Positions 26,214-34,723 of a DNA stretch of 64,000 nt are shown here, piece after piece. The position numbers were made by a program, and so were the translations under genes. Position 1 is the stretch's first letter; each line of letters starts with the position of its first letter. This DNA comes from Acidobacteriota bacterium (GTDB lineage Bacteria; Acidobacteriota; Terriglobia; Terriglobales; SCQP01): the NCBI GenBank assembly GCA_021789895.1, contig JAJYIU010000013.1:1-64000 (forward strand). Direction: 5' to 3'. A model generated the notes under the pieces. It was given only the letters and a program-made list of their open reading frames with translations. It was not told the DNA's origin and made no database searches.

Positions 26214-27137
26214 ATGCCGCGATGCGGATGGCGATTGGGTGCCGGGCTGGCGCTGCTGGCCGGCACGCTGGCGGGCCAGGCGCAGCTTTCCGGGCGGGTG
26301 CAGTTGCCGGCGGCGCGCCGGACGCCGCTGCCGGGCGCTTGGGCCGCCGCCGCGGCTCCGCCGGCCGCGGTCTATCTGGCGCCGCAGCGGCTGCTAACGG
26401 CCGCCGGCCGGCCTTCGTTCCAGCTCAACGTTACCTGGAACCGCTTTACGCCGGCGCTGCTGGCGGTGCCGGCGGGGGCGCAGGTGATTCTGGCAAACCG
26501 CGGCACCGTCCGCGAGCCGCTCGAACTGCTGCGGCTGCGCGGCCAGGAGCGGTTTCAACAGCACTGCGCCATCTGCCATGGCTCCAATGGCGAGGCGCTG
26601 ACCCCGGTGGGGTCCAGCATGCAACCCCACGCGCTCAACCTGACCTCGCCCGGCATTCAGGCCTGGAGCGAGGCCCACATGGCGCAGGTGGTCTGGCACG
26701 GCATCCCCGGCAGCGGCATGCCGCAATGGCAGCGGGTGCTGCGCTACCGCGACCTGCTCAACATCGTGCATTACGTCAAGCAACTGCCCGCGATCAACCG
26801 CGGCACCGCCCTGCCACCCGCTTCCGGGCCGGCCCGCCGCGCCGCCGGCTGGGTGAGCGATCGCCTGGGCACGCTCGCCCCGGGCGAGACGCGGACGCGC
26901 AATTTCCCCCTGCCCGGCATTTATCCGGTGGATATCGCCTCGCAGCCCGGCGAGCCCGCCTACATCGTGGTCGCCCCCAGCCCGTACTGCACCATCACCG
27001 ATGTGGCCGGCCGTTACCGCCTGCCGCCGGCGCCGCCGGGACATTATCAGCTCGTGGTCTGGCAGCCGGGCAGCCCCGCCATCGTGCGCAATCTCGTGCT
27101 CCAGGCCAATACCAATCTCAGTTTGAATTTGCACTGA
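26214..27137 (+). CDS. cytochrome c domain inserted in a cupredoxin-like protein with a carboxypeptidase-regulatory-like end
   Basis: A 307-residue exported protein with an unusual domain order. After a signal peptide (about 1-23), residues 68-107 look like the first half of a plastocyanin-like cupredoxin (FTPALLAVPAGAQVILANRG). A mono-haem cytochrome c domain follows (CAICH at 118-122, probable axial Met at 169). The second cupredoxin half then resumes at about 222-253 (LAPGETRTRNFPLPGIYPVD, AYIVV) and runs into TDVAGRYRLPPAPPGHYQLVVW (262-283), the usual carboxypeptidase-regulatory-like tail of such proteins. The Cys, His and Met positions that bind copper in relatives are replaced (PVDIASQPGEP), so it should not bind copper. 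TGGAGG precedes the ATG, and a small cytochrome c follows. Confidence 0.7.
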   Translation: MPRCGWRLGAGLALLAGTLAGQAQLSGRVQLPAARRTPLPGAWAAAAAPPAAVYLAPQRLLTAAGRPSFQLNVTWNRFTPALLAVPAGAQVILANRGTVREPLELLRLRGQERFQQHCAICHGSNGEALTPVGSSMQPHALNLTSPGIQAWSEAHMAQVVWHGIPGSGMPQWQRVLRYRDLLNIVHYVKQLPAINRGTALPPASGPARRAAGWVSDRLGTLAPGETRTRNFPLPGIYPVDIASQPGEPAYIVVAPSPYCTITDVAGRYRLPPAPPGHYQLVVWQPGSPAIVRNLVLQANTNLSLNLH

Positions 27138-27176
27138 GATCGAATATTCCCTGCTTTGAAGGAGGACCCCAACATC

Positions 27177-27551
27177 ATGCTTCAGCTACGTACTTCATCT
27201 CCGGCGCGCCGCTTCAGCCTGGCCGCCGCGCTGTCGTTGGCCCTGGGCGGCGGCCTCGCCCTGGCGGCGCACGGCCGCGGCGGTTCCGGCAGCTCTGCGC
27301 TGGCCGCCGGCCGCAGCCTGTTCATGTCCAAATGCGCTGTTTGCCATAAACCCGACGGCAGCGGGCAAAGCTATCTCGGTCCCAAGGCCAATCTGCATCG
27401 CACCGCGGTGCAGAAAAAATCCGACGCCGAGTTGGAAGCGTTCATTAAAAAAGGTTTTCCCCCGATGCCGGCCTGGAATGGAGTGCTGACCGAGACCCAG
27501 ATCAAGTCGGTCGTCCGCTATATCCGCACCTTTAAATCCGGCAAGCATTAA
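27177..27551 (+). CDS. small monohaem cytochrome c
   Basis: A 124-residue periplasmic cytochrome c. The signal peptide spans about 1-30, and the haem motif CAVCH is near residue 52. A GPKANL stretch and PPMPAWN with the probable axial Met follow. AAGGAGG lies about 11 nt before ATG 27177, so this is the chosen start; the open frame runs 7 codons further up. It is 39 nt after the cupredoxin/cytochrome fusion and may be co-transcribed. It closely resembles the cytochrome at 62222-62542. Probable role: soluble electron carrier between the Act complex and a terminal acceptor. Confidence 0.85.
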   Translation: MLQLRTSSPARRFSLAAALSLALGGGLALAAHGRGGSGSSALAAGRSLFMSKCAVCHKPDGSGQSYLGPKANLHRTAVQKKSDAELEAFIKKGFPPMPAWNGVLTETQIKSVVRYIRTFKSGKH

Positions 27552-27586
27552 GCGCAGCCCTGCGCCCTCCGCCGCTTGTCCGGCGC

Positions 27587-27612
27587 GCGCCGCCCGGATC
27601 CCCGGGCGGCGC
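27587..27612. terminator. GC-rich hairpin between convergent genes
   Basis: Perfect 11-bp stem (27587-27597 with 27602-27612) and 4-nt loop between the cytochrome c gene and the minus-strand small membrane protein. No T tract is seen on either side, but the position between convergent genes fits a bidirectional stop or block. Confidence 0.45.
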
Positions 27613-27626
27613 TATGGCCATCGTCT

Positions 27627-27818
27627 TCAACGCCGCGGCCGCGCGCGCCAGGCGAGTAGCAGCATGCCCACGCCGAAGGCGGCCAACACCACGCCCCAGA
27701 GCAGATCTACATTCACGCCCTGGCGCACCATGCCGGCGCCGGCGTGGGCGACGCCATAGACGGACAGCAGCAGTCCGAAAAAAGTGAACAGCAAGCCAAT
27801 CGCTTGTCGGAGATCCAT
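27627..27818 (-). CDS. small two-helix membrane protein
   Basis: A 63-residue protein with two hydrophobic helices (about residues 6-27 and 37-58), a short loop, and an Arg-rich C-terminus. No named family is assigned with confidence. It lies 23 nt downstream of the sodium:solute symporter on the same strand with a purine-rich ribosome site (GGAAAGG). Small membrane proteins next to SSS-family transporters are known (for example YhdT with PanF), so a subunit or modulator role is plausible. Confidence 0.65.
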   Translation of the reverse strand: MDLRQAIGLLFTFFGLLLSVYGVAHAGAGMVRQGVNVDLLWGVVLAAFGVGMLLLAWRARPRR

Positions 27819-27841
27819 CGGCGTACCCGCCTTTCCGCGAT

Positions 27842-29509
27842 TTAGCGGAACCAGAGGTTTAAAAAGATCAATACCGCGGCCACCGCGGCGGCCAGCCCGA
27901 CGGGACGGCGGTACCAGGGCGCCGCCTCGGCCGGCGGCCGCGGCGTGAGCGAGCGCACCAGCCCCGCCAGTTCGGTTTCCGAGCGCGGCGCGGTGAACAG
28001 GCTGATGCCAATCGTGACTAGCAGGCAGAGGCTCCAGGCCCAGATCGCGCCCCAGAAATTCTGCGCCATGCTGCTGGGGTAAGTGTGCAGCACGCCCAGC
28101 CAGCCGCCCGGGCCGCCGAGCGAGCGGGTGAGCGAGAAGTGTCCGGCGGCGGCGGCGATGCCGGCCAGCAGTCCCCAGAAAGCGCCATGGCCGGTGGTGC
28201 GTTTCCAGAACATGCCGAGCAGGAAGGTGGCGAACAGCGGCGCGTTGACGAAGCTGAAGACCAGTTGCATGTAGTCCATCAGGCTGTTGAAATTGCCCAC
28301 CAGGTAAGCGCCGCCGATCGAGATCAGGATGCCGCCGAGCGTGGCCCAGCGTCCGACCTGCAGGTAATGGCGGTCGGAGCGTCCGGGGCGGAGGTAGCTC
28401 TGGTAGATGTCATAGGTCCAGACGGCGTTGAAGGCGGTGACATTGCCCGCCATGCCGGACATGAAGCTGGCCAGCAGCGCCACCAGGCCGAGGCCGATCA
28501 TGCCCGAAGGATAGAAGCGCGCGATCATCAGCGACAGCGCCTGGTTGTAATTGACGTGGCCGCCGGCCTGCGGCCACTGCGCCAGCGGCACCAGCGCGAT
28601 GGCCAGAATGCCGGGAACGATCACGATGAAGGGAAACAGCATTTTGGGGAAGGCGGCGATCAGCGGCGTGCGCCGCGCGGCGTTCATGTTTTCGGCCGCC
28701 ATCGCGCGCTGGATCACCAGGAAATCGGTGCACCAGTAGCCGAACGAGAGCACGAAGCCGAGCCCCATCACCAGGCCGAACCATTCGATCCCCATCGGGT
28801 TCTGGCCGGGATGGGTCATGTTGCGCCACATGTGCAGATAGCCGTGCAGATGCAGCCCCGCCAGGCGCGCCCGCAGCCCGCTCCAGCCGTGGACTTCGCG
28901 CAGCCCCAGCCAGGTGAGCGGGGCGAAGCCGAAGACGATCAGGAAAAACTGCAGCACCTCGTTGTAGATCGAGGAGGTGAGGCCGCCGGTGATGGTGTAG
29001 GCGAGTACGATGCCGGCCGAAAGCCAGTAGCTGAGGCTCATGCTCCAGCCCAGCACCGCCTGAAACAGCAGCGCCATGGCGTACATATTGATGCCGCTCA
29101 TCAGCAGAGTCATGACCGCGAAGGTGACGGCGTTCAGCGCGCGCGTCTTTTCGTCGAAGCGCAGGCGGAGGTATTCCGGCACCGAGCGGGCGCGGCTGCC
29201 GTAGTAGAACGGCATCATGAACAGCGCCACGAAGATCATCGCCGGCACCGCCCCTACCCAGTAAAAGTGGCTGGTGAGCATGCCGTACTCGGCGCCGGAG
29301 GCGGCCATGCCGATCATTTCCAGCGCGCCGAGGTTGGCGGAAAGGAAGGCCAGGCCGGTGATCCAGGCGGGAACGCGGCGCCCGGAAAGGAAGAAGTCCT
29401 CGCTGGTGCGCATCTGGCCGCGCAGCCGGAAGCCGATCGCCACGACGAAGGCGAAGTAAAGGACGATGATCAGGATGTCAATCCAGTGCAGTTGGAGATG
29501 GAGGGGCAA
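27842..29509 (-). CDS. sodium:solute symporter (SSS family)
   Basis: A 555-residue polytopic transporter of the SSS family, which couples uptake of sugars or similar solutes to sodium. The N-terminal helix WIDILIIVLYFAFVVAIGF, the RTSEDFFLSGRRVPAW motif near residue 34 and AGIVLAYTITGGLTSSIYNEVLQFFL near 165-190 are family landmarks, and thirteen or so helices follow. The start is TTG at 29509, 6 nt after AGGAG. The nearest relatives appear to be sugar (SGLT-like) members, but the substrate cannot be read from the sequence. Confidence 0.85.
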   Translation of the reverse strand: MPLHLQLHWIDILIIVLYFAFVVAIGFRLRGQMRTSEDFFLSGRRVPAWITGLAFLSANLGALEMIGMAASGAEYGMLTSHFYWVGAVPAMIFVALFMMPFYYGSRARSVPEYLRLRFDEKTRALNAVTFAVMTLLMSGINMYAMALLFQAVLGWSMSLSYWLSAGIVLAYTITGGLTSSIYNEVLQFFLIVFGFAPLTWLGLREVHGWSGLRARLAGLHLHGYLHMWRNMTHPGQNPMGIEWFGLVMGLGFVLSFGYWCTDFLVIQRAMAAENMNAARRTPLIAAFPKMLFPFIVIVPGILAIALVPLAQWPQAGGHVNYNQALSLMIARFYPSGMIGLGLVALLASFMSGMAGNVTAFNAVWTYDIYQSYLRPGRSDRHYLQVGRWATLGGILISIGGAYLVGNFNSLMDYMQLVFSFVNAPLFATFLLGMFWKRTTGHGAFWGLLAGIAAAAGHFSLTRSLGGPGGWLGVLHTYPSSMAQNFWGAIWAWSLCLLVTIGISLFTAPRSETELAGLVRSLTPRPPAEAAPWYRRPVGLAAAVAAVLIFLNLWFR

Positions 29510-29663
29510 GGGGCGCTCCTGTCGCGCGTACGCCGGCGCGCGGCCGATGCGCAGGACGCGCCGGGCGGAAATATAGCATAGCGGCAGGGCTGATCGGGAT
29601 CGTGCAGGGTGGAGCGATGCTCAACGGTGGTCTCGTGGGCCGCCGCTGATGGCGCCGGGAGTT

Positions 29664-29682
29664 GCCGGGTTCAAACCCCGGC
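29664..29682 (-). other. hairpin spanning the GT4 stop codon
   Basis: GCCGGG and CCCGGC arms with a 7-nt loop that contains the TGA stop of the glycosyltransferase gene. It resembles a tRNA T-arm but no tRNA body is present. It may be a stop-codon-proximal RNA hairpin acting in termination. Confidence 0.35.
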
Positions 29683-30858
29683 TACCAGCGCGCGCGGGGC
29701 GGCGGCGGCGACCTGCTGATAAATGTCGCGCAGGCTGGCGGCGGCCAGATCCCAGCTATAGCGCGCCGCCTGGGCATAGCCTGCCTGGATCAGATGGGCG
29801 CGCAGTTCTTCGTCGAACAGGCAGCGGCGCAGGCCGCGCATGATGTCGTACACGTTATCGGGATTGACCAGCAGCGCCGCCTGCTGCAGCACTTCGGCGA
29901 GCGAGCTGGTGTTGGAAGTCACCACCGGAGTGCCGTGCGCCATGGCCTCGAGCGGCGGCAGGCCGAAGCCTTCGTAGAGCGAGGGGAACGCGAAGACGCG
30001 GGCGGTGTCGTAGAAGACGCGCAGCACGTCCACCGGGACGAAGCCGAGGAAGCGAACTTCGTTTTGCATGCGGCAGCGGACCACGGCGCGGCGCAGCGCG
30101 GGCTGGCGCGAAACTTCGTCGCCGATGACAATTAGTTTCAAGTCGGCCTGCGCGGTGCCGGCCAGCTCGGCTTTCAACGCGGCGAAGGCCTCGATCAGGC
30201 GCACGACGTTCTTGTGCGGGCGCACGCTGCCGGTGTACAGCACGAAGGGCGCGTCAATGGCGTAGCGGGCGGCGACCGCGGCGCGCTCCGCCGGGCTGGC
30301 ATGGCCGCGCAGGAAGCGCTCGTCAATGGCGTTATAGACGACGGTGATGCGCTCGGCGGGCACGCCGAAGGTGCGTTGAATGTCCCTGCGGGTCGTGCGC
30401 GAAACGGCGATGATGCGCCCGGCGCGGAGCAGCGAACGGCGGATGAGCTGGTATTTCAGCCAGCGCGACACCCGGCGGCCGGGAGGATTGGGATAGAGGA
30501 AATCCACCAGGTCATGCACCGTGACCACGTGCGGGCAGGGCAAGTGCTGCGGAATCCAGTCGTAATGCGGCACGTGCAGCAGGTCGGCGCCGTGGCGGCG
30601 CAGCAGCCAATACAGGGCATAGAGATTGCGCGGCGAGGCTTCGGCCAAGGGATAGCGCACCGGCTCGAAATTCGGCGGCAGGCCGTCGGCCAGGTGGCGG
30701 TCGCCGCCCAGCAGCAGGTAGCGGGTGGAGCGGTCGAAGCGGGCCAGGCTGCGCACCACATTGCGGATATAGGTGCCGTAGCCGAATTGATTGACGCGGC
30801 GCATATCGAGCGCCACCGTCAATGAAGGCCCGGCGAGCCTGGATTGCGCGGCATTCAT
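29671..30858 (-). CDS. GT4 family glycosyltransferase
   Basis: A 395-residue GT-B glycosyltransferase of family 4. The donor-binding signature PSLYEGFGLPPLEAMAHGTPVV is near residue 300, preceded by the GSVRPHKNVVRLIEAF motif near 210. The N-terminal domain contains VTVHDLVDFLYPNPP near 115. It should transfer a sugar from an activated nucleotide donor during surface polysaccharide synthesis. No other polysaccharide gene is adjacent and the glyA gene lies 56 nt upstream, so co-transcription is possible but not required. The ATG has no clear ribosome site. Confidence 0.82.
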   Translation of the reverse strand: MNAAQSRLAGPSLTVALDMRRVNQFGYGTYIRNVVRSLARFDRSTRYLLLGGDRHLADGLPPNFEPVRYPLAEASPRNLYALYWLLRRHGADLLHVPHYDWIPQHLPCPHVVTVHDLVDFLYPNPPGRRVSRWLKYQLIRRSLLRAGRIIAVSRTTRRDIQRTFGVPAERITVVYNAIDERFLRGHASPAERAAVAARYAIDAPFVLYTGSVRPHKNVVRLIEAFAALKAELAGTAQADLKLIVIGDEVSRQPALRRAVVRCRMQNEVRFLGFVPVDVLRVFYDTARVFAFPSLYEGFGLPPLEAMAHGTPVVTSNTSSLAEVLQQAALLVNPDNVYDIMRGLRRCLFDEELRAHLIQAGYAQAARYSWDLAAASLRDIYQQVAAAAPRALVAGV

Positions 30859-30914
30859 AGGGGATGGCAGCCGAACCCGGCGGAAAAAACGCCCATCTTT
30901 AAAACAGATGCCGA

Positions 30915-32180
30915 TCAGGCGACCGGGGCGGGCCGGCGCGCGGCGTAGAGTGGAAATGCGTCCGCCAGCTCGAGCACCTGCCGCTGGACGGCAGCCGCCA
31001 CCGCGGCATCCCGGGGCGCGCGCAGCACGCGCGCGATCCAGGCGGCGATGCGCCGCATTTCCGGTTCGCGCATGCCGCGGGCGGTGAGCGCCGGGGTGCC
31101 GAGGCGTATGCCGCTGGGGTTGAGCGGCGGATTGGAGTCGAAGGGGATGGCGTTTTTGTTGACGGTGATATTGGCGGCGTGCAGGGCGTCTTCGGCTTCG
31201 CGGCCGCGAACGCCGCCGGCGTTGACGTCCACCAGGAAAAGATGGGTGTCGGTGCCGCCGGAAACCACCCGCCAGCCTTCTTCCTGCAGGGCGGCGGCGA
31301 GGGCGCGGGCGTTGGTCACCACCTGGGCGGCGTAGGCGCGGAATTCCGGCTGCAGCGCCTCGCGGAAACAGACCGCCTTGGCGGCCACGATGTGCACCAG
31401 CGGGCCCCCCTGCTGGCCGGGGAAGACGGCCTTATCCACTGCGGCGGCCAGTTCCTGGCGGCAGAGAATCATGCCGGCGCGCGGCCCGCGCAAGGTTTTG
31501 TGGGTGGTGGTGGTGACCAGATCGCAGTCCGGCACCGGACTGGGATGCACGCCCGCGGCGACCAGGCCGGCAAAATGCGCCATGTCCACCATCAGCCGCG
31601 CGCCCACCTCGTCGGCCGCTGCGCGCATGCGGGCAAAATCAATGATGCGGGAATACGCGCTGCCGCCGCCGACGATCAGCTTGGGTCGGTGCTCGCGCGC
31701 CAGCGCCAGCAGCGCATCATAGTCAATCGTCTCGGTTTCGCGCGCCACGCCGTAACCGTGAAAGCGGTAGAGCTTGCCGGAAAAATTCAGCGGATGCCCG
31801 TGCGTCAGATGGCCGCCGTGCGCCAGATCCATGCCTAGCACGCTGTCGCCGGGCTGCAGCACCGCGGCGTAGGCGGCGGCGTTGGCCTGGGAGCCGGAAT
31901 GCGGCTGCACGTTGATGTGTTCGGCGCCGAATAATTGCTTGGCGCGCTGCCGCGCCAGCTCTTCCACCCGGTCGGCATTCTCGCAGCCGCCGTAATAACG
32001 TTTGCCGGGATAGCCCTCGGCATATTTATTGGTCAATACCGAGCCGGCGGCTTCCAGCACCGCTTCGCTGACGAAATTCTCCGAGGCGATCAGTTCCAGG
32101 TGCTCGTGCTGGCGCAAGGTTTCCGCCTGTATGGCGGCGGCAACTTCCGGATCGAAGGCGGCAAGAGGGGTCTCTGGCAT
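30915..32180 (-). CDS. glyA: serine hydroxymethyltransferase
   Basis: PLP enzyme interconverting serine and glycine with tetrahydrofolate, the main source of one-carbon units. The start [13 protein letters not shown], the [11 protein letters not shown] motif near residue 57, and the PLP lysine in [14 protein letters not shown] near 225 are all present. At 421 residues it is full length with no odd insertions. It is preceded by a 330-bp region containing the holA terminator, so it has its own promoter. Confidence 0.95.
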   Translation of the reverse strand: MPETPLAAFDPEVAAAIQAETLRQHEHLELIASENFVSEAVLEAAGSVLTNKYAEGYPGKRYYGGCENADRVEELARQRAKQLFGAEHINVQPHSGSQANAAAYAAVLQPGDSVLGMDLAHGGHLTHGHPLNFSGKLYRFHGYGVARETETIDYDALLALAREHRPKLIVGGGSAYSRIIDFARMRAAADEVGARLMVDMAHFAGLVAAGVHPSPVPDCDLVTTTTHKTLRGPRAGMILCRQELAAAVDKAVFPGQQGGPLVHIVAAKAVCFREALQPEFRAYAAQVVTNARALAAALQEEGWRVVSGGTDTHLFLVDVNAGGVRGREAEDALHAANITVNKNAIPFDSNPPLNPSGIRLGTPALTARGMREPEMRRIAAWIARVLRAPRDAAVAAAVQRQVLELADAFPLYAARRPAPVA

Positions 32181-32511
32181 GGCCTATTTTACAGTTTTCA
32201 GTTTTTGCTTGTCAGGCAGTGTCGCGTTTAGCCGCCGGCCGCTGTGGCAGTGGCCGCTGCAGCGCGCCGGGACGCGAGCGGCGGTAGAAAAAAAATCCGG
32301 AAGATCGGGTTGCGATCTTCCGGTCAGTGGTCGTTGCCCTTTCGGGCACGGTCAAGTGTGTGGATAAATGTATTTTACACGTTTTCGAAATCCGTAAAAC
32401 AGAATTTTTCCGCGGTGGAAAATAATACACTCTGCTTGATTTTGGTGACAGTCCAGCCTTGCGGTCCGGCCGCTGTCGGAAAAAATAAAGGCTTAAGAAT
32501 CTTATCTTTGC
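32181..32511. other. intergenic region upstream of glyA
   Basis: About 330 bp without a gene. It contains the strong holA terminator (32288-32323), a second short hairpin TGCCC-N4-GGGCA at about 32334-32347, and AT-rich stretches that may hold the glyA promoter. No riboswitch was recognised. Confidence 0.5.
32288..32323 (-). terminator. Rho-independent terminator after holA
   Basis: Perfect 10-bp stem (32297-32306 with 32314-32323) and 7-nt loop, followed on the minus strand by a T and eight further Ts. It is the best intrinsic terminator in the window. Confidence 0.85.
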
Positions 32512-33657
32512 TTATGCTTTGCTGATTTCGAAGATCAGGCCCTCGAAGAGCCAGCGGCTGGAAACCGGGCTGGAGCGCAGTTCTAGATCGATATGTTGCA
32601 GGCGAACCAGCGCGCGGCCTATCAGCGCCTCGCTCCAGTTGCGGCCGAGTTCGATGATGGCGTCGGCAAGGAAGGGCGGAGGTTTGAGTCCGGGCGGGAG
32701 CAGGCGATAAAGCGAGCCGCGGTCGAAGACCTTGAACTGCTTCGCCAGCAGGCCCTGTTTTAGCGCGCGGCTGAGCTGATAGACCAGCGGGATGGCGGCG
32801 CTGTCGCCCTGATCGAGCCAGATCAGGTTGAGCACTTCGAGCAGGCGGCGGCGGTCGCGGCGGGCCAGCGGCGGCAGCAGGTCGGGGAGCGAGCGCTGGC
32901 GCAGGGCGGCGGAGGAAGCCAGCACCAATTCGGCGTTGGCAGGGCGGCCGCCGGCCAGCAAGGCCAGTTTTTCCAGCTCCGGCTCGAGTTGCGAAAGATC
33001 GTAATCCACCAGCTCGAGCAAAAGCTCCGCGGCCTCGGGCTCGAGTTTCAGGCCGCGCTCGGCGGCCAGTTCGGACAGGACCAGGACGGTATCTTCCGGC
33101 GGAAACGGCCGGCATTGCACGATCGGGCACAAATCCGCGAAGACTTTCTCGATGCGCTCGAAACGGGTGCGATCGTCGTAGCTCATGCGCCGCGGGTCGG
33201 CGGTGAGGTGTACATGTCCGGCGACGAGCAGCAGATGGGTATCGGCGCTGGGCGCGGCGAGATAGGCGGCGAGATTGCGGGGGAAATCGCCGTGCTTTCG
33301 CGCGCCGCGACGCGGGCGCGGCTCGGCCTCTTCTTCCTGCCCGCCTGCGGCAGCGTCGCCGCCGCCGCGGGCAAACAACTCGGCCACATTGCGCACCAGG
33401 AAGACTTGCGCCGGCGACATCAGCGGGCGGTTGCGGGCGCGGCCGAGAATTTCATCCAGCGGCTCGCGCTCGAGATCGCAATCGAAGCTGGCCAGCGGGC
33501 GCAGCGGCTCGGGCAGGACGCGATCCAGCAGGGCGCGGCGAAACCGCGCCTGGAGAAACAGGTTGTCGCCCAGCAGCAGGTAAGCCGGCTCGAGGCGCTC
33601 TTGCCGCAGCGGCGCCAGCCAGAGCTCGAGCGGATTGTAGGCCGCGGCCGGGGACAT
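32512..33657 (-). CDS. holA: DNA polymerase III delta subunit
   Basis: Clamp-loader delta subunit that opens the sliding clamp during replication. The family N-terminus (PAYLLLGDNLFLQARFRRALLD) is followed by FLVRNVAELF. An Arg-rich loop (PRPRRGARKHGD) near residue 125 may be an insertion, and a C-terminal helical domain follows (QGLLAKQFKVFD, ALVRLQHIDLELRSS). At 381 residues it is a little longer than usual owing to this loop. It is followed by a strong terminator and divergent from the DUF2520 gene. Confidence 0.85.
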   Translation of the reverse strand: MSPAAAYNPLELWLAPLRQERLEPAYLLLGDNLFLQARFRRALLDRVLPEPLRPLASFDCDLEREPLDEILGRARNRPLMSPAQVFLVRNVAELFARGGGDAAAGGQEEEAEPRPRRGARKHGDFPRNLAAYLAAPSADTHLLLVAGHVHLTADPRRMSYDDRTRFERIEKVFADLCPIVQCRPFPPEDTVLVLSELAAERGLKLEPEAAELLLELVDYDLSQLEPELEKLALLAGGRPANAELVLASSAALRQRSLPDLLPPLARRDRRRLLEVLNLIWLDQGDSAAIPLVYQLSRALKQGLLAKQFKVFDRGSLYRLLPPGLKPPPFLADAIIELGRNWSEALIGRALVRLQHIDLELRSSPVSSRWLFEGLIFEISKA

Positions 33658-33850
33658 GGATGGACTATTGTTTCAAAGCCGGCATGCGAGAACAAGTGTG
33701 GCGCGGCCGAGAGCGAGGCGCTGCGAGGCGCTGCAATGCACTCCGCCCGGCAAGGCGGAGGTGGGCCGCGCGCCTCGAGCCCGCGGGCCGGCCGGGCTCC
33801 GGGCGCGCATGTTTCTACACGCCGGTCGCACACGCTTCTACACTACAGCT

Positions 33851-34681
33851 ATGCCGCGGATGGTCATCGTCGGCACCGGACGCCTGGCGCAGGCGCTTGC
33901 CGCCTGGGCGCCGCGCGCCGGCTACACGCTCGCGGCGATCGTCAGCCGCGATGCGCGGCGCGCCCGCGCCCTGGCGCGCCGGCTTCATGCCGGCCGGGGA
34001 CTAGCGCTGGGCCAGCCGCTGCCGCAGGCGGAGCTGTACTGGCTGGCGGTGCCGGACGACGCCCTGGCGCGCACCGCGCGGCGGCTGGCCTCAGCGCCGG
34101 CGGATTGGCGGGGGCGGGTGGCGCTGCATTCGAGCGGGCTGCGCGACCGCGGCGTGCTGGCGCCGCTGGCCGCCCGCGGCGCCGCCACCGGCAGCCTGCA
34201 TCCGCTGATGAGTTTTGCCGCCGGCGTGGCGGTCGAGCCGCGCGGCATCCTGTTCGGCTTCGAAGGCGCAGCCGGCGCGCGGCGCAGGGCGAAAGCGATG
34301 GTCGTGCGCTGGGGCGGCGAATGGCTGGAGCTGCCCGCCGCCGCCAAGCCCGCCTATCACCTGGCCGCCACGCTGGCTTCACCCGGATTGGTGGCCCTGC
34401 TGGCGGCGGCGCAGTGGGCCGGCGGGCGGCGCCTGCCGGCGCGCAGCCGAAAAAAACTCTGGCGCGGCCTGCAGCGGCTGATGGCGCAGACGGCGCAAAA
34501 CCTGGCGCGCCCGGGAGCGCGGCCGGCCGGCGCCTGGACCGGTCCGCTCGCGCGCGGCGACCGGCAAACGCTGCGCCGGCACCTGCAGACCGCCCGCGAA
34601 CTGGGCCTGGCCGATTTCTACCGCGCGCAAGCGCGCCTGGCGCGCCGCCTGCTGCCTTCGCAAGGGCAGGCGAAGCGATAA
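33851..34681 (+). CDS. Rossmann/DUF2520-type protein
   Basis: A 276-residue protein with an N-terminal NAD(P)-binding Rossmann fold (MVIVGTGRLAQALAAWAPRAG, the GxGxxA-type motif) and a C-terminal DUF2520 domain. Such proteins are often annotated as oxidoreductase-like and their substrate is unknown. The LHSSGLRDRGVLAPL and GSLHPLMSFA segments are typical of the group. ATG 33851 is chosen because it begins the Rossmann strand; the open frame extends 65 codons upstream over a poorly conserved stretch. No strong ribosome site is seen. The gene is divergent from holA. Confidence 0.7.
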   Translation: MPRMVIVGTGRLAQALAAWAPRAGYTLAAIVSRDARRARALARRLHAGRGLALGQPLPQAELYWLAVPDDALARTARRLASAPADWRGRVALHSSGLRDRGVLAPLAARGAATGSLHPLMSFAAGVAVEPRGILFGFEGAAGARRRAKAMVVRWGGEWLELPAAAKPAYHLAATLASPGLVALLAAAQWAGGRRLPARSRKKLWRGLQRLMAQTAQNLARPGARPAGAWTGPLARGDRQTLRRHLQTARELGLADFYRAQARLARRLLPSQGQAKR

Positions 34682-34723
34682 GCGCCGCCCGGCCGCGCTC
34701 CGCCCCGGCGGCGGAAAATCAAT

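Noticed and set aside
28085-29581. Long plus-strand reading frame of about 498 codons
   Set aside because: It is antisense to the well-conserved sodium:solute symporter and has no family motif; long shadow frames are expected at this GC content.
29655-29690. tRNA remnant from a CCGGG-TTCAAAC-CCCGG T-arm
   Set aside because: It spans the stop codon of the GT4 gene and there is no tRNA body upstream; more likely a hairpin near the gene end.
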